From assembly GCA_913019935.1 (NCBI GenBank), contig CAJVZC010000002.1:29593-93592 (forward strand): a stretch of DNA of 64,000 nucleotides, read 5' to 3'. Position numbers and translations under genes: made by a program. Shown piece after piece: positions 37,748 to 47,352 of this stretch. Origin of the DNA: an uncultured Methylococcales bacterium. Lineage in GTDB: Bacteria; Pseudomonadota; Gammaproteobacteria; Methylococcales; Methylomonadaceae. The number at the start of each line of letters is the position of its first letter. The first letter of the stretch is position 1. The notes beneath the pieces are model-generated. The model made no database searches, was not told the DNA's origin, and was given only the letters and a program-made list of their open reading frames with translations.

Positions 37748-38935
37748 CTATTCTCCTTGTCGCTTAGCTATCACGTCATTTCGTGCTGCTACAGCCTTTT
37801 CAGCCGCATCAGCTAATGTTTCCGCCATTATGATCGGAAGGCCACTTTTTGAAATAATTTCTCTTCCCTCATCGACATTGGTTCCAGATAACCGCACAAT
37901 CAATGGCATCGTTAATTCAATATTCTTAACCGCCTTAACCACACCTTCTGCAATCCAGTCACAGCGATTAATACCGGCAAAAATATTAACCAACATGACT
38001 TTAACATTGTCATCCGCCAACACCAATCGAAATGCCTTTTCAGTTCGTTCCGGCGAAGCACCGCCTCCAACATCAAGAAAATTAGCGGGTTCACCCCCTG
38101 CTAGTTTAATCATATCCATCGTAGCCATAGCCAACCCAGCGCCATTGATCATACAACCAATATCACCGTCCAGACCCACATAACTCAAGCCTCTATCGGC
38201 AGCAGCCATTTCTCGCTCATCTTCTTGAGATTTATCTCGTAATTCCGAAATATTTTGACGTCGGAACAAGGCGTTGTCATCAAAGTCCATCTTAGCATCT
38301 AGCGCAATAAGCTCATCATGGCCATTAATCACCAAGGGATTAACCTCTAACATGTTAGCATCGGTATCACGCAACGCCCGGTAACAACCTTCAATCAACT
38401 TTACTGCCTGACTTAACATGCTGGCAGGAAGACCTAATGAAAAAGCCATTGCCCTGGCTTGAAAATCCTGTAGACCAATCGCCGGTTCAATATAAATCTT
38501 TATAATAGCCCCTGGATTACTTTCAGCCATTTCTTCAATATCCATGCCACCTTCAGATGAGCCAATCATAACAATACGCTCATACTCTCTATCAATTAAG
38601 AAACTCAGGTATAGCTCTCGAACAATATCTGTTCCTGCTTCAATATAAAGACGAGAACAAACTTTTCCCTGTGGCCCTGTTTGATGCGTCACAATAGTTT
38701 TACCTAATAAGGCATCTGCAGCTGAAAAGACCTCATCAGGTGTTTTACAAATTTTAATAGCGCCCGCTTTACCTCGCGCACCTGAATGAATCTGTGCTTT
38801 TACAGCCCAAACATTGCCGCCAATATCGCGAGCACGCTGTGTCGCTTGTTCAGGACTATATGCCAGTCCACCTTCAGCGATTTTAACGCCATAACCTGCT
38901 AAAATATTTTTAGCCTGATACTCATGAATATCCAA
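37748..38935 (-). CDS. mtkA: Malate thiokinase (malate-CoA ligase) beta subunit
   Basis: MtkA is the ATP-grasp subunit of malate thiokinase. The 395-residue protein starts (M)[15 protein letters not shown] as in other MtkA/SucC proteins. It has [15 protein letters not shown] near 44-58, LEVNPLVI near 198, FDDNALFRR and [17 protein letters not shown] in the C-terminal half. The start codon is TTG (38933-38935), preceded by a purine-rich GGAAGGGGAAGG. It lies 30 bases downstream of mcl and is coupled to mtkB by a three-base gap, giving an mcl-mtkA-mtkB operon. Confidence 0.93.
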   Translation of the reverse strand: MDIHEYQAKNILAGYGVKIAEGGLAYSPEQATQRARDIGGNVWAVKAQIHSGARGKAGAIKICKTPDEVFSAADALLGKTIVTHQTGPQGKVCSRLYIEAGTDIVRELYLSFLIDREYERIVMIGSSEGGMDIEEMAESNPGAIIKIYIEPAIGLQDFQARAMAFSLGLPASMLSQAVKLIEGCYRALRDTDANMLEVNPLVINGHDELIALDAKMDFDDNALFRRQNISELRDKSQEDEREMAAADRGLSYVGLDGDIGCMINGAGLAMATMDMIKLAGGEPANFLDVGGGASPERTEKAFRLVLADDNVKVMLVNIFAGINRCDWIAEGVVKAVKNIELTMPLIVRLSGTNVDEGREIISKSGLPIIMAETLADAAEKAVAARNDVIAKRQGE

Positions 38936-38965
38936 GTGCCTTCCCCTTCCTTAATCTAATACTGT

Positions 38966-39916
38966 TTATTTAGTCTTTAACGCTATTGCTTCGGCAGCCT
39001 TAACAACATTAGTTGCCATTTTTTCAGAAGCCGCATCAATTAATCGCCCATCCAGAGCCGCAGCACCTTTACCCTGTTCAGCAGCTTCTTTCAATGCCAC
39101 TAAAATACGTTTAGCTTTGTCAACTTCTGCTTGTGGTGGTGTAAACACATCATTAGCTAAGGCAATTTGCGACGGATGGATAGCCCATTTTCCTTCACAA
39201 CCTAATGCAGCCGCACGCTTTGCAGCAGCAGTATAACCAGCAGGGTCCTTAATATCCCCAAAAGGTCCGTCAACAGGTCGTAAACCATAAGCCCTACACG
39301 CCACTGTCATTCGACTGATAGCTGCATGCCATTGGTCTCCTGGGTAATCAGGATTTAATCCGCCAATATTAGTTGTTCTGGCACGATTACTCGCCGCATA
39401 ATCAGCAACCCCAAAATGTAATGCCTCCAACCTACCGGTTGCCCCATTACGCGCTATATCTTCAACATTTGCCATTCCTAAGGCCGTTTCGATCAAACAC
39501 TCAATTCCAATTTTATGCGTTAACCCTTCTTGAACTTCCAGTTGGCTTAACATGGCTTCCACCATATAGACATCCGCATAAACCCCTACCTTGGGAATTA
39601 AGATCGTATCTAGTTTATCGCCAGCCTGTTCGACCAAGTCAACAACATCACGCACCATATATTGAGTATCCAGACCATTGATCCTGACAGAAACAGCTAT
39701 ACCATGCCCCGCCCAATCTAAATCATTAATAGCCTCAATCACATTTTTACGTGCCTGCAACTTGTCATCAGGCGCAACAGCATCTTCTAAATCTAAGAAA
39801 ACAAAATCAACACCACTCGCCAGTGCTTTTTCAAACATCTCTGGACTTGACCCCGGTACTGCTAGTTCACAACGTTGAACACGTTGCACTGATGGTTCAT
39901 ACAATGTATAGCTCAT
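38966..39916 (-). CDS. mcl: Malyl-CoA lyase
   Basis: Malyl-CoA lyase splits malyl-CoA into acetyl-CoA and glyoxylate, closing the serine cycle. The 316-residue CitE-family TIM-barrel protein has RCELAVPGSSPEMFEKA near 15-31, VFLDLEDAVAPDDK near 39-52, the CoA-binding IETALGMANVEDIA near 142 and GKWAIHPSQIALANDVF near 242. It heads the mcl-mtkA-mtkB operon and is divergent from sgaA, so control of both arms of the cycle can come from one intergenic region of 280 bases. Confidence 0.93.
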   Translation of the reverse strand: MSYTLYEPSVQRVQRCELAVPGSSPEMFEKALASGVDFVFLDLEDAVAPDDKLQARKNVIEAINDLDWAGHGIAVSVRINGLDTQYMVRDVVDLVEQAGDKLDTILIPKVGVYADVYMVEAMLSQLEVQEGLTHKIGIECLIETALGMANVEDIARNGATGRLEALHFGVADYAASNRARTTNIGGLNPDYPGDQWHAAISRMTVACRAYGLRPVDGPFGDIKDPAGYTAAAKRAAALGCEGKWAIHPSQIALANDVFTPPQAEVDKAKRILVALKEAAEQGKGAAALDGRLIDAASEKMATNVVKAAEAIALKTK

Positions 39917-40095
39917 AATAAATATCCAAACCTCTATAATTTCAATCAGATTATCTTAGCTACCACCGTAAATTTCAAAGCAACTAAAAGCAACCCATCA
40001 TTATATATTCCAGCCGTCTTTTTTTCCATACTCCTGTTTTTATTTGCTACAAAAATATCAGTCGCCATGTCCAGTACCGTCACTTGACAACAGCA

Positions 40096-40124
40096 TTGCT
40101 GCTTTACAGCTTATATGGGATAAT
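40096..40124 (+). promoter_or_regulatory. Candidate promoter for sgaA-hprA
   Basis: TTGCTG (40096-40101) and GATAAT (40119-40124) are separated by 17 bases, giving a leader of about 65 bases before the sgaA ATG. A TTGACA at 40084-40089 lies nearby but has no good -10 at normal spacing. The 280-base divergent region (39917-40196) also must contain the mcl promoter, which I could not place. Confidence 0.45.
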
Positions 40125-40196
40125 ATTGGGTTATTTATTGATTTGCTACATTAAAGCACATCGAATTACTTTAACTTTTATTTATAGAGGCAAACC

Positions 40197-41363
40197 ATGG
40201 CGGGTCGAAATCATCTTTACATCCCAGGTCCTACAAACGTTCCAACTGAAGTCAGCAATGCCATGCGCGTCGACATGGAAGACCACCGGTCACCGACCTT
40301 CCCAGAACTTCTCAAGCCACTATTGCACGACCTCAAAAAAATCTTTAAAACCGAACAAGGTCAAGCGTTCATCTTTCCCGCCACAGGTACTGCCGGCTGG
40401 GAAATAGCCCTGACAAACACCCTCAACCCCGGTGATAAAGTGCTCATCTACCGATTTGGTCAATTCGCTCACCTTTGGATGGACATGGCAAAGCGCTTAG
40501 GGTTTGAAGTCGAATGCCACGAAGTTGAATGGGGCCAAGGAATCCCTCTGGATGCTCTAGAAACACGCCTAAAGGAAGACAGCGGACATGAAATTAAAGC
40601 TGTTTTAGCCACCCACAACGAAACATCAACCGGCGTTACTTCCGATATCGGCGGCGTTCGTCTAGCCATGAATGCAGCCCAACATCCCGCGCTATTGTTT
40701 GTTGACGGCGTCAGCTCAATTGCAAGTCTTGATTTTAGAATGGATGAGTGGGGCGTTGACGGCGCAATTAGTGGCTCACAAAAAGGCTTTATGCTACCTG
40801 CTGGCGGGGCTTTTCTTGCTTTCAGCCAAAAAGCTATGGCTGCCTGCGACACCAACACGTACCCGCGCTGCTTTTTAGACTTAAAAGACCACATCAACAC
40901 GAATAAAGACGGCTATACGCCCTACACCCCTTCTACCCCAATCTTACATGGCCTCCGCAAATCGATAGATTTATTACTGGAAGAAGGCCTTGAAAATGTT
41001 TTTGCGCGACACCACCGTCTTGCCGAAGGCACCCGAAAAGCTATTACTGCTTGGGGTTTATCGCTCTGCGCTCAACCCGGTTTCGAATCCAATACCGTTT
41101 CTGCTGTTGTCGTTCCTGAAGACAAAGATGCCCGTGACGTTATTGCGACTGCCTACCATAAATACAACATATCACTGGGTGGCGGACTCACCGAAGTTGC
41201 GGGAAAAGTTTTCAGAATTGGCCATATGGGCAACATGAATGACGTTTCCATGCTGGGCGCCATCGCCGGCGTAGAAATGGCATTACTTGACAATGGCTTT
41301 GACATAACACCCGGAAGTGGCGTGGCTGCAGCTATTGAATATTACCGCGCTACTGCCAACTAA
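40197..41363 (+). CDS. sgaA: Serine-glyoxylate aminotransferase
   Basis: Sga transfers the amino group from serine to glyoxylate, giving hydroxypyruvate and glycine in the serine cycle. The 388-residue fold-type I PLP enzyme has the N-terminal MAGRNHLYIPGPTNVP, the FVDGVSSIASLDF block (168-180) and the Schiff-base Lys196 in ISGSQKGFMLPAGG. AGAGGC lies six bases before the ATG. hprA follows after 109 bases that contain a strong hairpin. Sequence and context both favour Sga over alanine-glyoxylate aminotransferase. Confidence 0.94.
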   Translation: MAGRNHLYIPGPTNVPTEVSNAMRVDMEDHRSPTFPELLKPLLHDLKKIFKTEQGQAFIFPATGTAGWEIALTNTLNPGDKVLIYRFGQFAHLWMDMAKRLGFEVECHEVEWGQGIPLDALETRLKEDSGHEIKAVLATHNETSTGVTSDIGGVRLAMNAAQHPALLFVDGVSSIASLDFRMDEWGVDGAISGSQKGFMLPAGGAFLAFSQKAMAACDTNTYPRCFLDLKDHINTNKDGYTPYTPSTPILHGLRKSIDLLLEEGLENVFARHHRLAEGTRKAITAWGLSLCAQPGFESNTVSAVVVPEDKDARDVIATAYHKYNISLGGGLTEVAGKVFRIGHMGNMNDVSMLGAIAGVEMALLDNGFDITPGSGVAAAIEYYRATAN

Positions 41364-41374
41364 ATGCGCATAAT

Positions 41375-41413
41375 CCGTGGATAAACAACAGCCTACTCGC
41401 TGTTTATCCACGG
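41375..41413 (+). terminator. Hairpin between sgaA and hprA
   Basis: Thirteen-base arms at 41375-41387 and 41401-41413 are perfectly complementary, and a further ACAGC/GCTGT pairing can extend the stem past a 3-base bulge. No T run follows, so it is only terminator-like; it may instead shape mRNA decay between the two genes. Confidence 0.5.
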
Positions 41414-41472
41414 GTCTTTAGCGCTTATTATCTGCTAAACTACCTGCTATTACTTGCAACAGGTAGTTAACG

Positions 41473-42444
41473 ATGCAAAGACCCAAGGTTCTGGTCACCC
41501 GCAAATGGCCTGATGCTATTGAAGAAATCCTTGCCAAAGAATTTGACAGCACGCTCAACCATCAGGACCACCCCTTAACGCCTAAAGCGCTTAAAGATGC
41601 CTTAAGCCATTTCGACGCCATCCTCTCGACCGTTACCGACCCATTATCCACCGCTATTTTTAAAACCACGCCAATCCGCACTAAAATCATTGGTAATTTC
41701 GGTGTCGGCTTTAATCATATTGATATCCAAAGTGCCCAAGATCAGGGCATTTGCGTTACCAATACACCGGATATCTTAACGGACTGCACCGCTGACATAG
41801 CCCTGATGTTAATACTGATGTCTGCTCGACGCGGTACCGAAGGAGATCGCCTAATCCGTCAAAAAAAATGGCACGGCTGGCACCCTACTCAAATGCTAGG
41901 GCAAAAGGTGACTGGAAAAACATTAGGACTTATTGGTTTCGGGCGTATTGCTCAAGCGACTGCTTACAAGGCACATTTTGGCTTTAATATGAAAATCATT
42001 TTCTACAACACCAGCCCCGTACCGTTCAACCTAACACAACCCGTTAAAGCACACAGTTGCAACTCAATCGATGCCGTGCTAGAAACTGCAGACTTTATCT
42101 CAATCCACTGCCCGGGTTCACCTCAAAACCATCACCTTATAAATGAAGACCGGTTAAAACTGCTACACCCTAAAGCCCATTTGATTAACACGGCACGTGG
42201 CAGTGTTATCGATACTAAGGCTTTAATCACAGCACTTTCAAACAACTGGTTTGCCGGTGCCGGACTAGATGTTTTTGAAAACGAACCGGTAATAGACCCT
42301 AAACTGCTAGGCCTCAACAATGTCACCTTACTTCCACACTTGGGGAGTGCTACCGAAGAAACCCGAAATGCCATGGGCCTTCGCGTTATTGAAAACATTA
42401 AAGATTTTTTTTCAGGACAGACCCCTCGAGACATTATTCGCTAA
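41473..42444 (+). CDS. hprA: Hydroxypyruvate reductase (D-glycerate dehydrogenase)
   Basis: Hpr reduces hydroxypyruvate to glycerate with NAD(P)H in the serine cycle. The 323-residue D-2-hydroxyacid dehydrogenase has the Rossmann motif GLIGFGRIAQATA near 155-167, Arg in NTARGSVID near 237-245, and the final catalytic Glu/His region ENEPVIDP...LLPHLGSATEETR near 275-300. CTGCTA-rich upstream DNA holds a GGTAG rather than a strong ribosome binding site before the ATG. It lies between sgaA and the convergent mdh. Confidence 0.93.
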   Translation: MQRPKVLVTRKWPDAIEEILAKEFDSTLNHQDHPLTPKALKDALSHFDAILSTVTDPLSTAIFKTTPIRTKIIGNFGVGFNHIDIQSAQDQGICVTNTPDILTDCTADIALMLILMSARRGTEGDRLIRQKKWHGWHPTQMLGQKVTGKTLGLIGFGRIAQATAYKAHFGFNMKIIFYNTSPVPFNLTQPVKAHSCNSIDAVLETADFISIHCPGSPQNHHLINEDRLKLLHPKAHLINTARGSVIDTKALITALSNNWFAGAGLDVFENEPVIDPKLLGLNNVTLLPHLGSATEETRNAMGLRVIENIKDFFSGQTPRDIIR

Positions 42445-42464
42445 CCAAACAACCCGTCGGTAAA

Positions 42465-43454
42465 CTAATCACTACTGGTCAACAAATGCTTAACAGCATC
42501 GCGTTCTGCTTTTAACTCCAATTCTGTTTCTTTCATTTTTGCAATACTAAACTCACTGAGATCAAGCCCTCGAACAATCTCAACGTCCCCGTTTACAACT
42601 CGCACAGGGTAAGAATAAATCAACCCGGGTTCAATACCATAACTCCCATCTGATAAGACTGCCATATTGATCCACCCTTCAGACCGAGTATCAACAATCC
42701 AATCTTTCATTTGACAGACAGCGGCATAGGCTGCAGAAGCCACACTTGAATGCCCAAGGGCTTCAATAATCGCCCCGCCTCGCTGCTGAACAATGGGGAT
42801 AAACTCCTCAACAAACCAATTATAGTCAACACAATCCAACGCCGCCGAGCCTTTAATCTGAGCATGATGGATATCAGGGTATTGTGTTGCTGAATGATTA
42901 CCCCAAATCACTATATCCTTAACATAATTTGGATGAACACCCGCTTGCTCGGCTAAAAGACCAATGGCTCGGTGAAAATCCAAATAAATCAGCGCCGTAA
43001 AATTCTCAGCCCCTAAACCCTGAGCACTCTTTAACGCAATTAGAGTATTGGTATTTGATGGATTACCAGCGACCAAAACCTTGACCTTTCGACTAGCTAC
43101 CTCACCCAATGCACGCCCATGCAAAACAAAGATCTCTGCATTTGCTTGCAACAAATCATGTCGCTCCATCCCCAAGACACGCGGTTTTGCCCCCAACATA
43201 AAGACATAATCCGCTTGATTAAAAGCAACATTAGGTTGATCTGTCACAATAACCTTATTGAGCAAAGGAAAAATGCAATCGCTCAACTCCATGACAATAC
43301 CTTCTAATACTGACAATTCTGAAGTGACCTCCAGTAAATGCAAATTAATGGGTTGTTCTGGGCCTAACAACTCACCAGCGACGATACGATAAATAAGTGC
43401 GTAACTAATTCTGCCTGCTGCACCGGTAATTGCAATGTTGACTGGGGTTTTCAT
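42465..43454 (-). CDS. mdh: Malate dehydrogenase
   Basis: Mdh interconverts oxaloacetate and malate with NAD(H), supplying malate to malate thiokinase. The 329-residue protein belongs to the cytosolic/Thermus-type class: ITGAAGRISYALIYRI near 9-24, LLEVTSELSVLEGIVMELSDC near 39-59, VAGNPSNTNTLIA near 127, and the catalytic histidine in VIWGNHSATQYPD near 187. It alone is on the minus strand within the serine cluster, convergent with hprA and divergent from mtdA. Confidence 0.95.
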   Translation of the reverse strand: MKTPVNIAITGAAGRISYALIYRIVAGELLGPEQPINLHLLEVTSELSVLEGIVMELSDCIFPLLNKVIVTDQPNVAFNQADYVFMLGAKPRVLGMERHDLLQANAEIFVLHGRALGEVASRKVKVLVAGNPSNTNTLIALKSAQGLGAENFTALIYLDFHRAIGLLAEQAGVHPNYVKDIVIWGNHSATQYPDIHHAQIKGSAALDCVDYNWFVEEFIPIVQQRGGAIIEALGHSSVASAAYAAVCQMKDWIVDTRSEGWINMAVLSDGSYGIEPGLIYSYPVRVVNGDVEIVRGLDLSEFSIAKMKETELELKAERDAVKHLLTSSD

Positions 43455-43698
43455 AATCTCTTTTATTTATCCAAAAATTACGTTGGTCTTTCATCGTAAC
43501 AAAGTACGACGCCACACATCAATAAAACACTGACTATTGCACTCATAACAACCAAATCTTTCACGACCCGGTACCCTCGTTGGAAACTTATTACCCAAGG
43601 GTCTTCTTTCACCTAAACTAAATTACAGTATAATTGATTCGCAAACATTCATGAGTGCAATTTATTTTTTTAACTTCCTCGCTAATTATGGAATCACT

Positions 43699-44556
43699 GT
43701 GAAAAAATTACTCTTCCAATTTGATACTGACACCACCCCTTCTGTTTTCGATACTGTTGTTGCCTATGATGCCGGCGCCGACCATGTCATTGCTTACGGT
43801 GGACTGGCCCCAGAAACCATAAAGCCACAAGTTGAAGGCTGTATTTTTACACGCGCTCCTAAAGACAAAAAAAACACCGCTGTTTTCGTTGGTGGTAGTG
43901 AAATGACTGCTGGCCAAGCATTATTCGATAGTATTCAACAGCAATTCTTTGCGAACTTTCGTATCTCAATCATGCTCGACAGTAATGGCAGCAACACCAC
44001 CGCTGCGGCCGGCGTTGCCAAATTAACCCTTCAGGGTTCCGTAAAAAATAAAAAGGCTATTGTTTTAGCCGGAACCGGACCCGTGGGTCAAAGAGCTGCT
44101 GCCTTGCTAGCACTCGAAGGCGCTCATGTTTCCATTACCTCGCGCTCATTCTCTAAGGCTCAACAAGCATGCCAATCGATCCAAAACCGCTTCAACGTTA
44201 CCGTCACCCCTATTGAGGCCGTCGACAACACAGAACGCGCGAAAGCCATTGCAAACACACAGATCATTTTCGCTACTGGCGCCGCCAATGTGCAATTGCT
44301 CGAAGAAGCGCACTGGAAAGACAACCTAGCCCTTGAACTCATTGCCGATGCCAATGCAACACCGCCTATCGGTATTGGTGGAACAGATATGATGGATAAA
44401 GGCATCAATAGACACGGCAAAATAGTCTGGGGCGCCATTGGCTTTGGAACCCTAAAACTAGCTTTACATAAAGCTTGCATCAATAAACTCTTTGAAAGCA
44501 ACGATCAAATCCTCGATGCAGAAGAAATATTCGCCATTGCCAAGTCAATGACCTAA
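43699..44556 (+). CDS. mtdA: NADP-dependent methylene-H4F/methylene-H4MPT dehydrogenase
   Basis: MtdA oxidises methylene-tetrahydrofolate or -tetrahydromethanopterin and is a marker of methylotrophy. The start is the GTG at 43699, giving (M)KKLLFQFDTDTTPSVFDTVVAYDAGADH as in known MtdA; an upstream ATG at 43651 would add 16 unrelated hydrophobic residues. The 285-residue protein shows MLDSNGSNTTAAAG near 94-107, the NADP loop VLAGTGPVGQRAAALLA near 117-133, and LHKACINKLFES at the C-terminus. fch, its frequent neighbour, is not here; gckA follows. Confidence 0.93.
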   Translation: MKKLLFQFDTDTTPSVFDTVVAYDAGADHVIAYGGLAPETIKPQVEGCIFTRAPKDKKNTAVFVGGSEMTAGQALFDSIQQQFFANFRISIMLDSNGSNTTAAAGVAKLTLQGSVKNKKAIVLAGTGPVGQRAAALLALEGAHVSITSRSFSKAQQACQSIQNRFNVTVTPIEAVDNTERAKAIANTQIIFATGAANVQLLEEAHWKDNLALELIADANATPPIGIGGTDMMDKGINRHGKIVWGAIGFGTLKLALHKACINKLFESNDQILDAEEIFAIAKSMT

Positions 44557-44637
44557 CTTATGAACAAAAGCATTACTTGCTAATGAAATTAAACCCTTTT
44601 AGCTAATTTAGCCAAAACATATTTTACGTTAGGAAAA

Positions 44638-46005
44638 ATGACTCCTTTAGCGCTCCATTTACGTAAAGATGCCGTAGATTTTTTTGCCGCTGGCCTAGCC
44701 GCTGCCGACCCAGAAAAAGCCGTTAGGGCTCATCTCAATTACCAATCACAACGATTACGAATTAAGACTCTTTCAAACCATACCAGCTACCAACGCAGTG
44801 AAGACTGGTCTAAGGTTCATTTAATTGCACTTGGCAAAGCCGCCTGCAAAATGGCTATTTCAGCACAACAAATAATCCCTCCATCACTGTTCAGCACAGA
44901 CCATATTGTCATTACAAATTATGAAAACATTGAACCTAGCGCCCATCTAAACATTATCGGTGCCGGACACCCGACCCCTGATGAAGCCGGACTCTCTGCC
45001 GCCCGTAAAATGATTGACATCGCCCAAAAAGCACAAACTAACGAATTAGTCTTAGTGCTCTTGAGTGGGGGTGGATCATCACTTGCGCCTTGCCCGTTAA
45101 CACCGATTAGCCTTATCGAAAAGCAATTCGTTAATGATTTATTATTAGCCTCAGGCGCAACGATTCAGGAAACAAATACGGTTCGAAAACATTTATCAGC
45201 CTTGAAAGGCGGACAATTAATTAAACATATCCTCCCTGCAGATGTGCATACGTTAATTTTATCTGATGTTATAGACAATAATCTGAGCACTATCGCCAGC
45301 GGCCCAACAGTCCCTGATAGCACAACATTTCGAGATACCATTAACATTTTAAAAAAATACGACCTGTGGAAACAACTGCCTCAATCAATTCTGAATCTTT
45401 GCAATCAAAGCACTGCTCACCCTAAATATGAAACATTAAAACCTAACCAGTATCCCAATTATCAAGACCATATTAGCCTTATTGGCTCTAACGCTATAAG
45501 CATCAACCACATCCTTACTGTTGCCCAAAAATACTATTATGAAACCTACCTTTACAGTAGTAAACTATGCGGTGAAGCGAAAGATGAAGCAATAAAACTA
45601 CTTTTTTTTGCACAAAAAATAATTAACCAGGGGATAACGAAACCCACCGCTATTATTGCCGGTGGTGAGACAACCGTTACCCTCAACGGTCAAGGTATCG
45701 GAGGAAGAAACCAAGAAATGGCCTTAGCCTTTACCATTGCCGCTGAGCAATATGAACTCGCTGTTTCAAACTGGGTTTTTTTAAGTGCAGGGACAGATGG
45801 GCGAGATGGACCCACAGAAGCCGCAGGCGCAATGGTGGATGCAGCCTCCTATAACCGTATGGTCAAGTCCGCTATCAATCCCGCTGTTTTTTTGACGAAT
45901 AACGATTCAAATACAGCCTTAGCCCGTTCGAATGATTTATTTATAACAGGTGCAACCGGTACTAATGTCGCTGATTTGCAAATTTTATTACTACAGCCTT
46001 TTTAA
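44638..46005 (+). CDS. gckA: Glycerate 2-kinase (MOFRL family)
   Basis: GckA phosphorylates glycerate to 2-phosphoglycerate in the serine cycle. The 455-residue protein is of the DUF4147/MOFRL type, with ALGKAACKMA near 63-72, AGHPTPDEAG near 106-115, the nucleotide-binding LLSGGGSSL near 141-149, SDVIDNNLSTIASGPT near 204-219, and the C-terminal MOFRL domain with AGGETTVTLNGQGIGGRNQEMAL. AGGA lies before the ATG. It lies between mtdA and glyA on the same strand. Confidence 0.93.
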   Translation: MTPLALHLRKDAVDFFAAGLAAADPEKAVRAHLNYQSQRLRIKTLSNHTSYQRSEDWSKVHLIALGKAACKMAISAQQIIPPSLFSTDHIVITNYENIEPSAHLNIIGAGHPTPDEAGLSAARKMIDIAQKAQTNELVLVLLSGGGSSLAPCPLTPISLIEKQFVNDLLLASGATIQETNTVRKHLSALKGGQLIKHILPADVHTLILSDVIDNNLSTIASGPTVPDSTTFRDTINILKKYDLWKQLPQSILNLCNQSTAHPKYETLKPNQYPNYQDHISLIGSNAISINHILTVAQKYYYETYLYSSKLCGEAKDEAIKLLFFAQKIINQGITKPTAIIAGGETTVTLNGQGIGGRNQEMALAFTIAAEQYELAVSNWVFLSAGTDGRDGPTEAAGAMVDAASYNRMVKSAINPAVFLTNNDSNTALARSNDLFITGATGTNVADLQILLLQPF

Positions 46006-46039
46006 TTAATACAGGCATTAGTTCACCCAGGAGACCTAA

Positions 46040-47296
46040 ATGTTTAACACATCACAAACTATTGCTGACTATGACCAAGAACTTTCTGAAGCCATAGAAC
46101 AAGAGATTCATCGTCAAGAAACACATATTGAACTCATTGCTTCAGAAAACTATGCCAGCCCTCGAGTTATGGAAGCGCAAGGGTCGGTACTCACCAACAA
46201 ATATGCTGAAGGTTACCCCAGTAAACGTTACTACGGTGGCTGCGAACATGTTGACACCGTAGAACAGCTCGCCATAGACCGCCTGAAAAAACTTTTTTCA
46301 GCCGATTATGCCAATGTTCAACCTCATTCAGGCTCACAAGCAAACATGGCTGTTTACATGGCCTTACTACAACCCCATGACACCGTTCTGGGCTTAAGCC
46401 TTGCGGATGGCGGACACTTAACGCATGGTTCAAAACCTAACTTTTCTGGAAAAATCTATAACGCCATTCAATATGGCTTAGATAGCTCAACCGGCGAAAT
46501 TGATTATGATCAAGTACAAGCACTGGCACATGAACACCAACCCAAAATGATTGTAGCGGGTTTCTCAGCCTACTCTAGAGTTGTTGACTGGGCCCGCTTC
46601 AGGGCTATTGCCGACGAAGTGGGTGCTTATTTACTGGTCGATATGGCTCATGTCGCCGGTTTGATCGCTGCAGACTTGTATCCCAACCCCGTCCCTTTTG
46701 CGGATATTGTAACCAGTACGACACACAAAAGTCTTCGTGGACCGCGCGGTGGTTTTATTATTTGTAAAAATAATCCCGATATTGAAAAAAAATTAAACTC
46801 CATGATTTTTCCTGGCATTCAGGGTGGTCCGTTAATGCATGTCATTGCTGCAAAAGCCGTTGCCTTTAAAGAAGCACAAGAAACAAGCTTCATTAACTAC
46901 CAACAACAAGTGATTACTAATGCCCGTGCTATGGCCGATGTTTTCATCAGTCGGGGCTATGATATCGTTTCCGGAGGAACGGATAATCACCTTTTACTCA
47001 TTTCGTTAGTCGCTAACGGCATTACCGGTAAAGCCGCCGACGAAGCTTTAGGGAAAGCGCATATCACGGTTAATAAAAATGCTGTTCCGAATGACCCCCA
47101 ATCACCCTTTGTCACCAGCGGTATCCGAGTGGGTACGCCTGCACCCACCACACGTGGCTTTAAAGAAAACGAAATCAGGCTCATTGCAACGTTAATGTGT
47201 GATGTGCTTGATAACATTGACAATGAAGCCATCATTAGCGATGTTCGAAACCAAGTCACACAATTATGCGCACGATTCCCAGTTTACTCAACCTAA
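46040..47296 (+). CDS. glyA: Serine hydroxymethyltransferase
   Basis: GlyA condenses glycine with methylene-THF to serine, the C1-fixing step of the serine cycle. The 418-residue PLP enzyme has [19 protein letters not shown] near 31-49, [14 protein letters not shown] near 59-72, and Lys230 in [20 protein letters not shown] precedes the ATG. Located between gckA and ftfL, it is probably the serine-cycle isozyme; whether the cell has a second glyA cannot be seen here. Confidence 0.96.
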   Translation: MFNTSQTIADYDQELSEAIEQEIHRQETHIELIASENYASPRVMEAQGSVLTNKYAEGYPSKRYYGGCEHVDTVEQLAIDRLKKLFSADYANVQPHSGSQANMAVYMALLQPHDTVLGLSLADGGHLTHGSKPNFSGKIYNAIQYGLDSSTGEIDYDQVQALAHEHQPKMIVAGFSAYSRVVDWARFRAIADEVGAYLLVDMAHVAGLIAADLYPNPVPFADIVTSTTHKSLRGPRGGFIICKNNPDIEKKLNSMIFPGIQGGPLMHVIAAKAVAFKEAQETSFINYQQQVITNARAMADVFISRGYDIVSGGTDNHLLLISLVANGITGKAADEALGKAHITVNKNAVPNDPQSPFVTSGIRVGTPAPTTRGFKENEIRLIATLMCDVLDNIDNEAIISDVRNQVTQLCARFPVYST

Positions 47297-47352
47297 CCCT
47301 TAATCCTTTAGTTTAATTACTCATTTAATTCATTTACTCTGGAGCTGTCACT

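Noticed and set aside
36857..38935. The two ligase genes as succinyl-CoA synthetase sucC/sucD
   Set aside because: They are directly linked to malyl-CoA lyase and other serine-cycle genes and resemble MtkA/MtkB along their length, so malate thiokinase is the better call.
43651..43698. Upstream ATG start for mtdA
   Set aside because: It adds 16 hydrophobic residues absent from known MtdA proteins; the GTG gives the canonical N-terminus.
46006..47352. Folate or glycine riboswitch before glyA or ftfL
   Set aside because: The gaps before these genes are only 34 and 56 bases and show nothing but ribosome binding sites.
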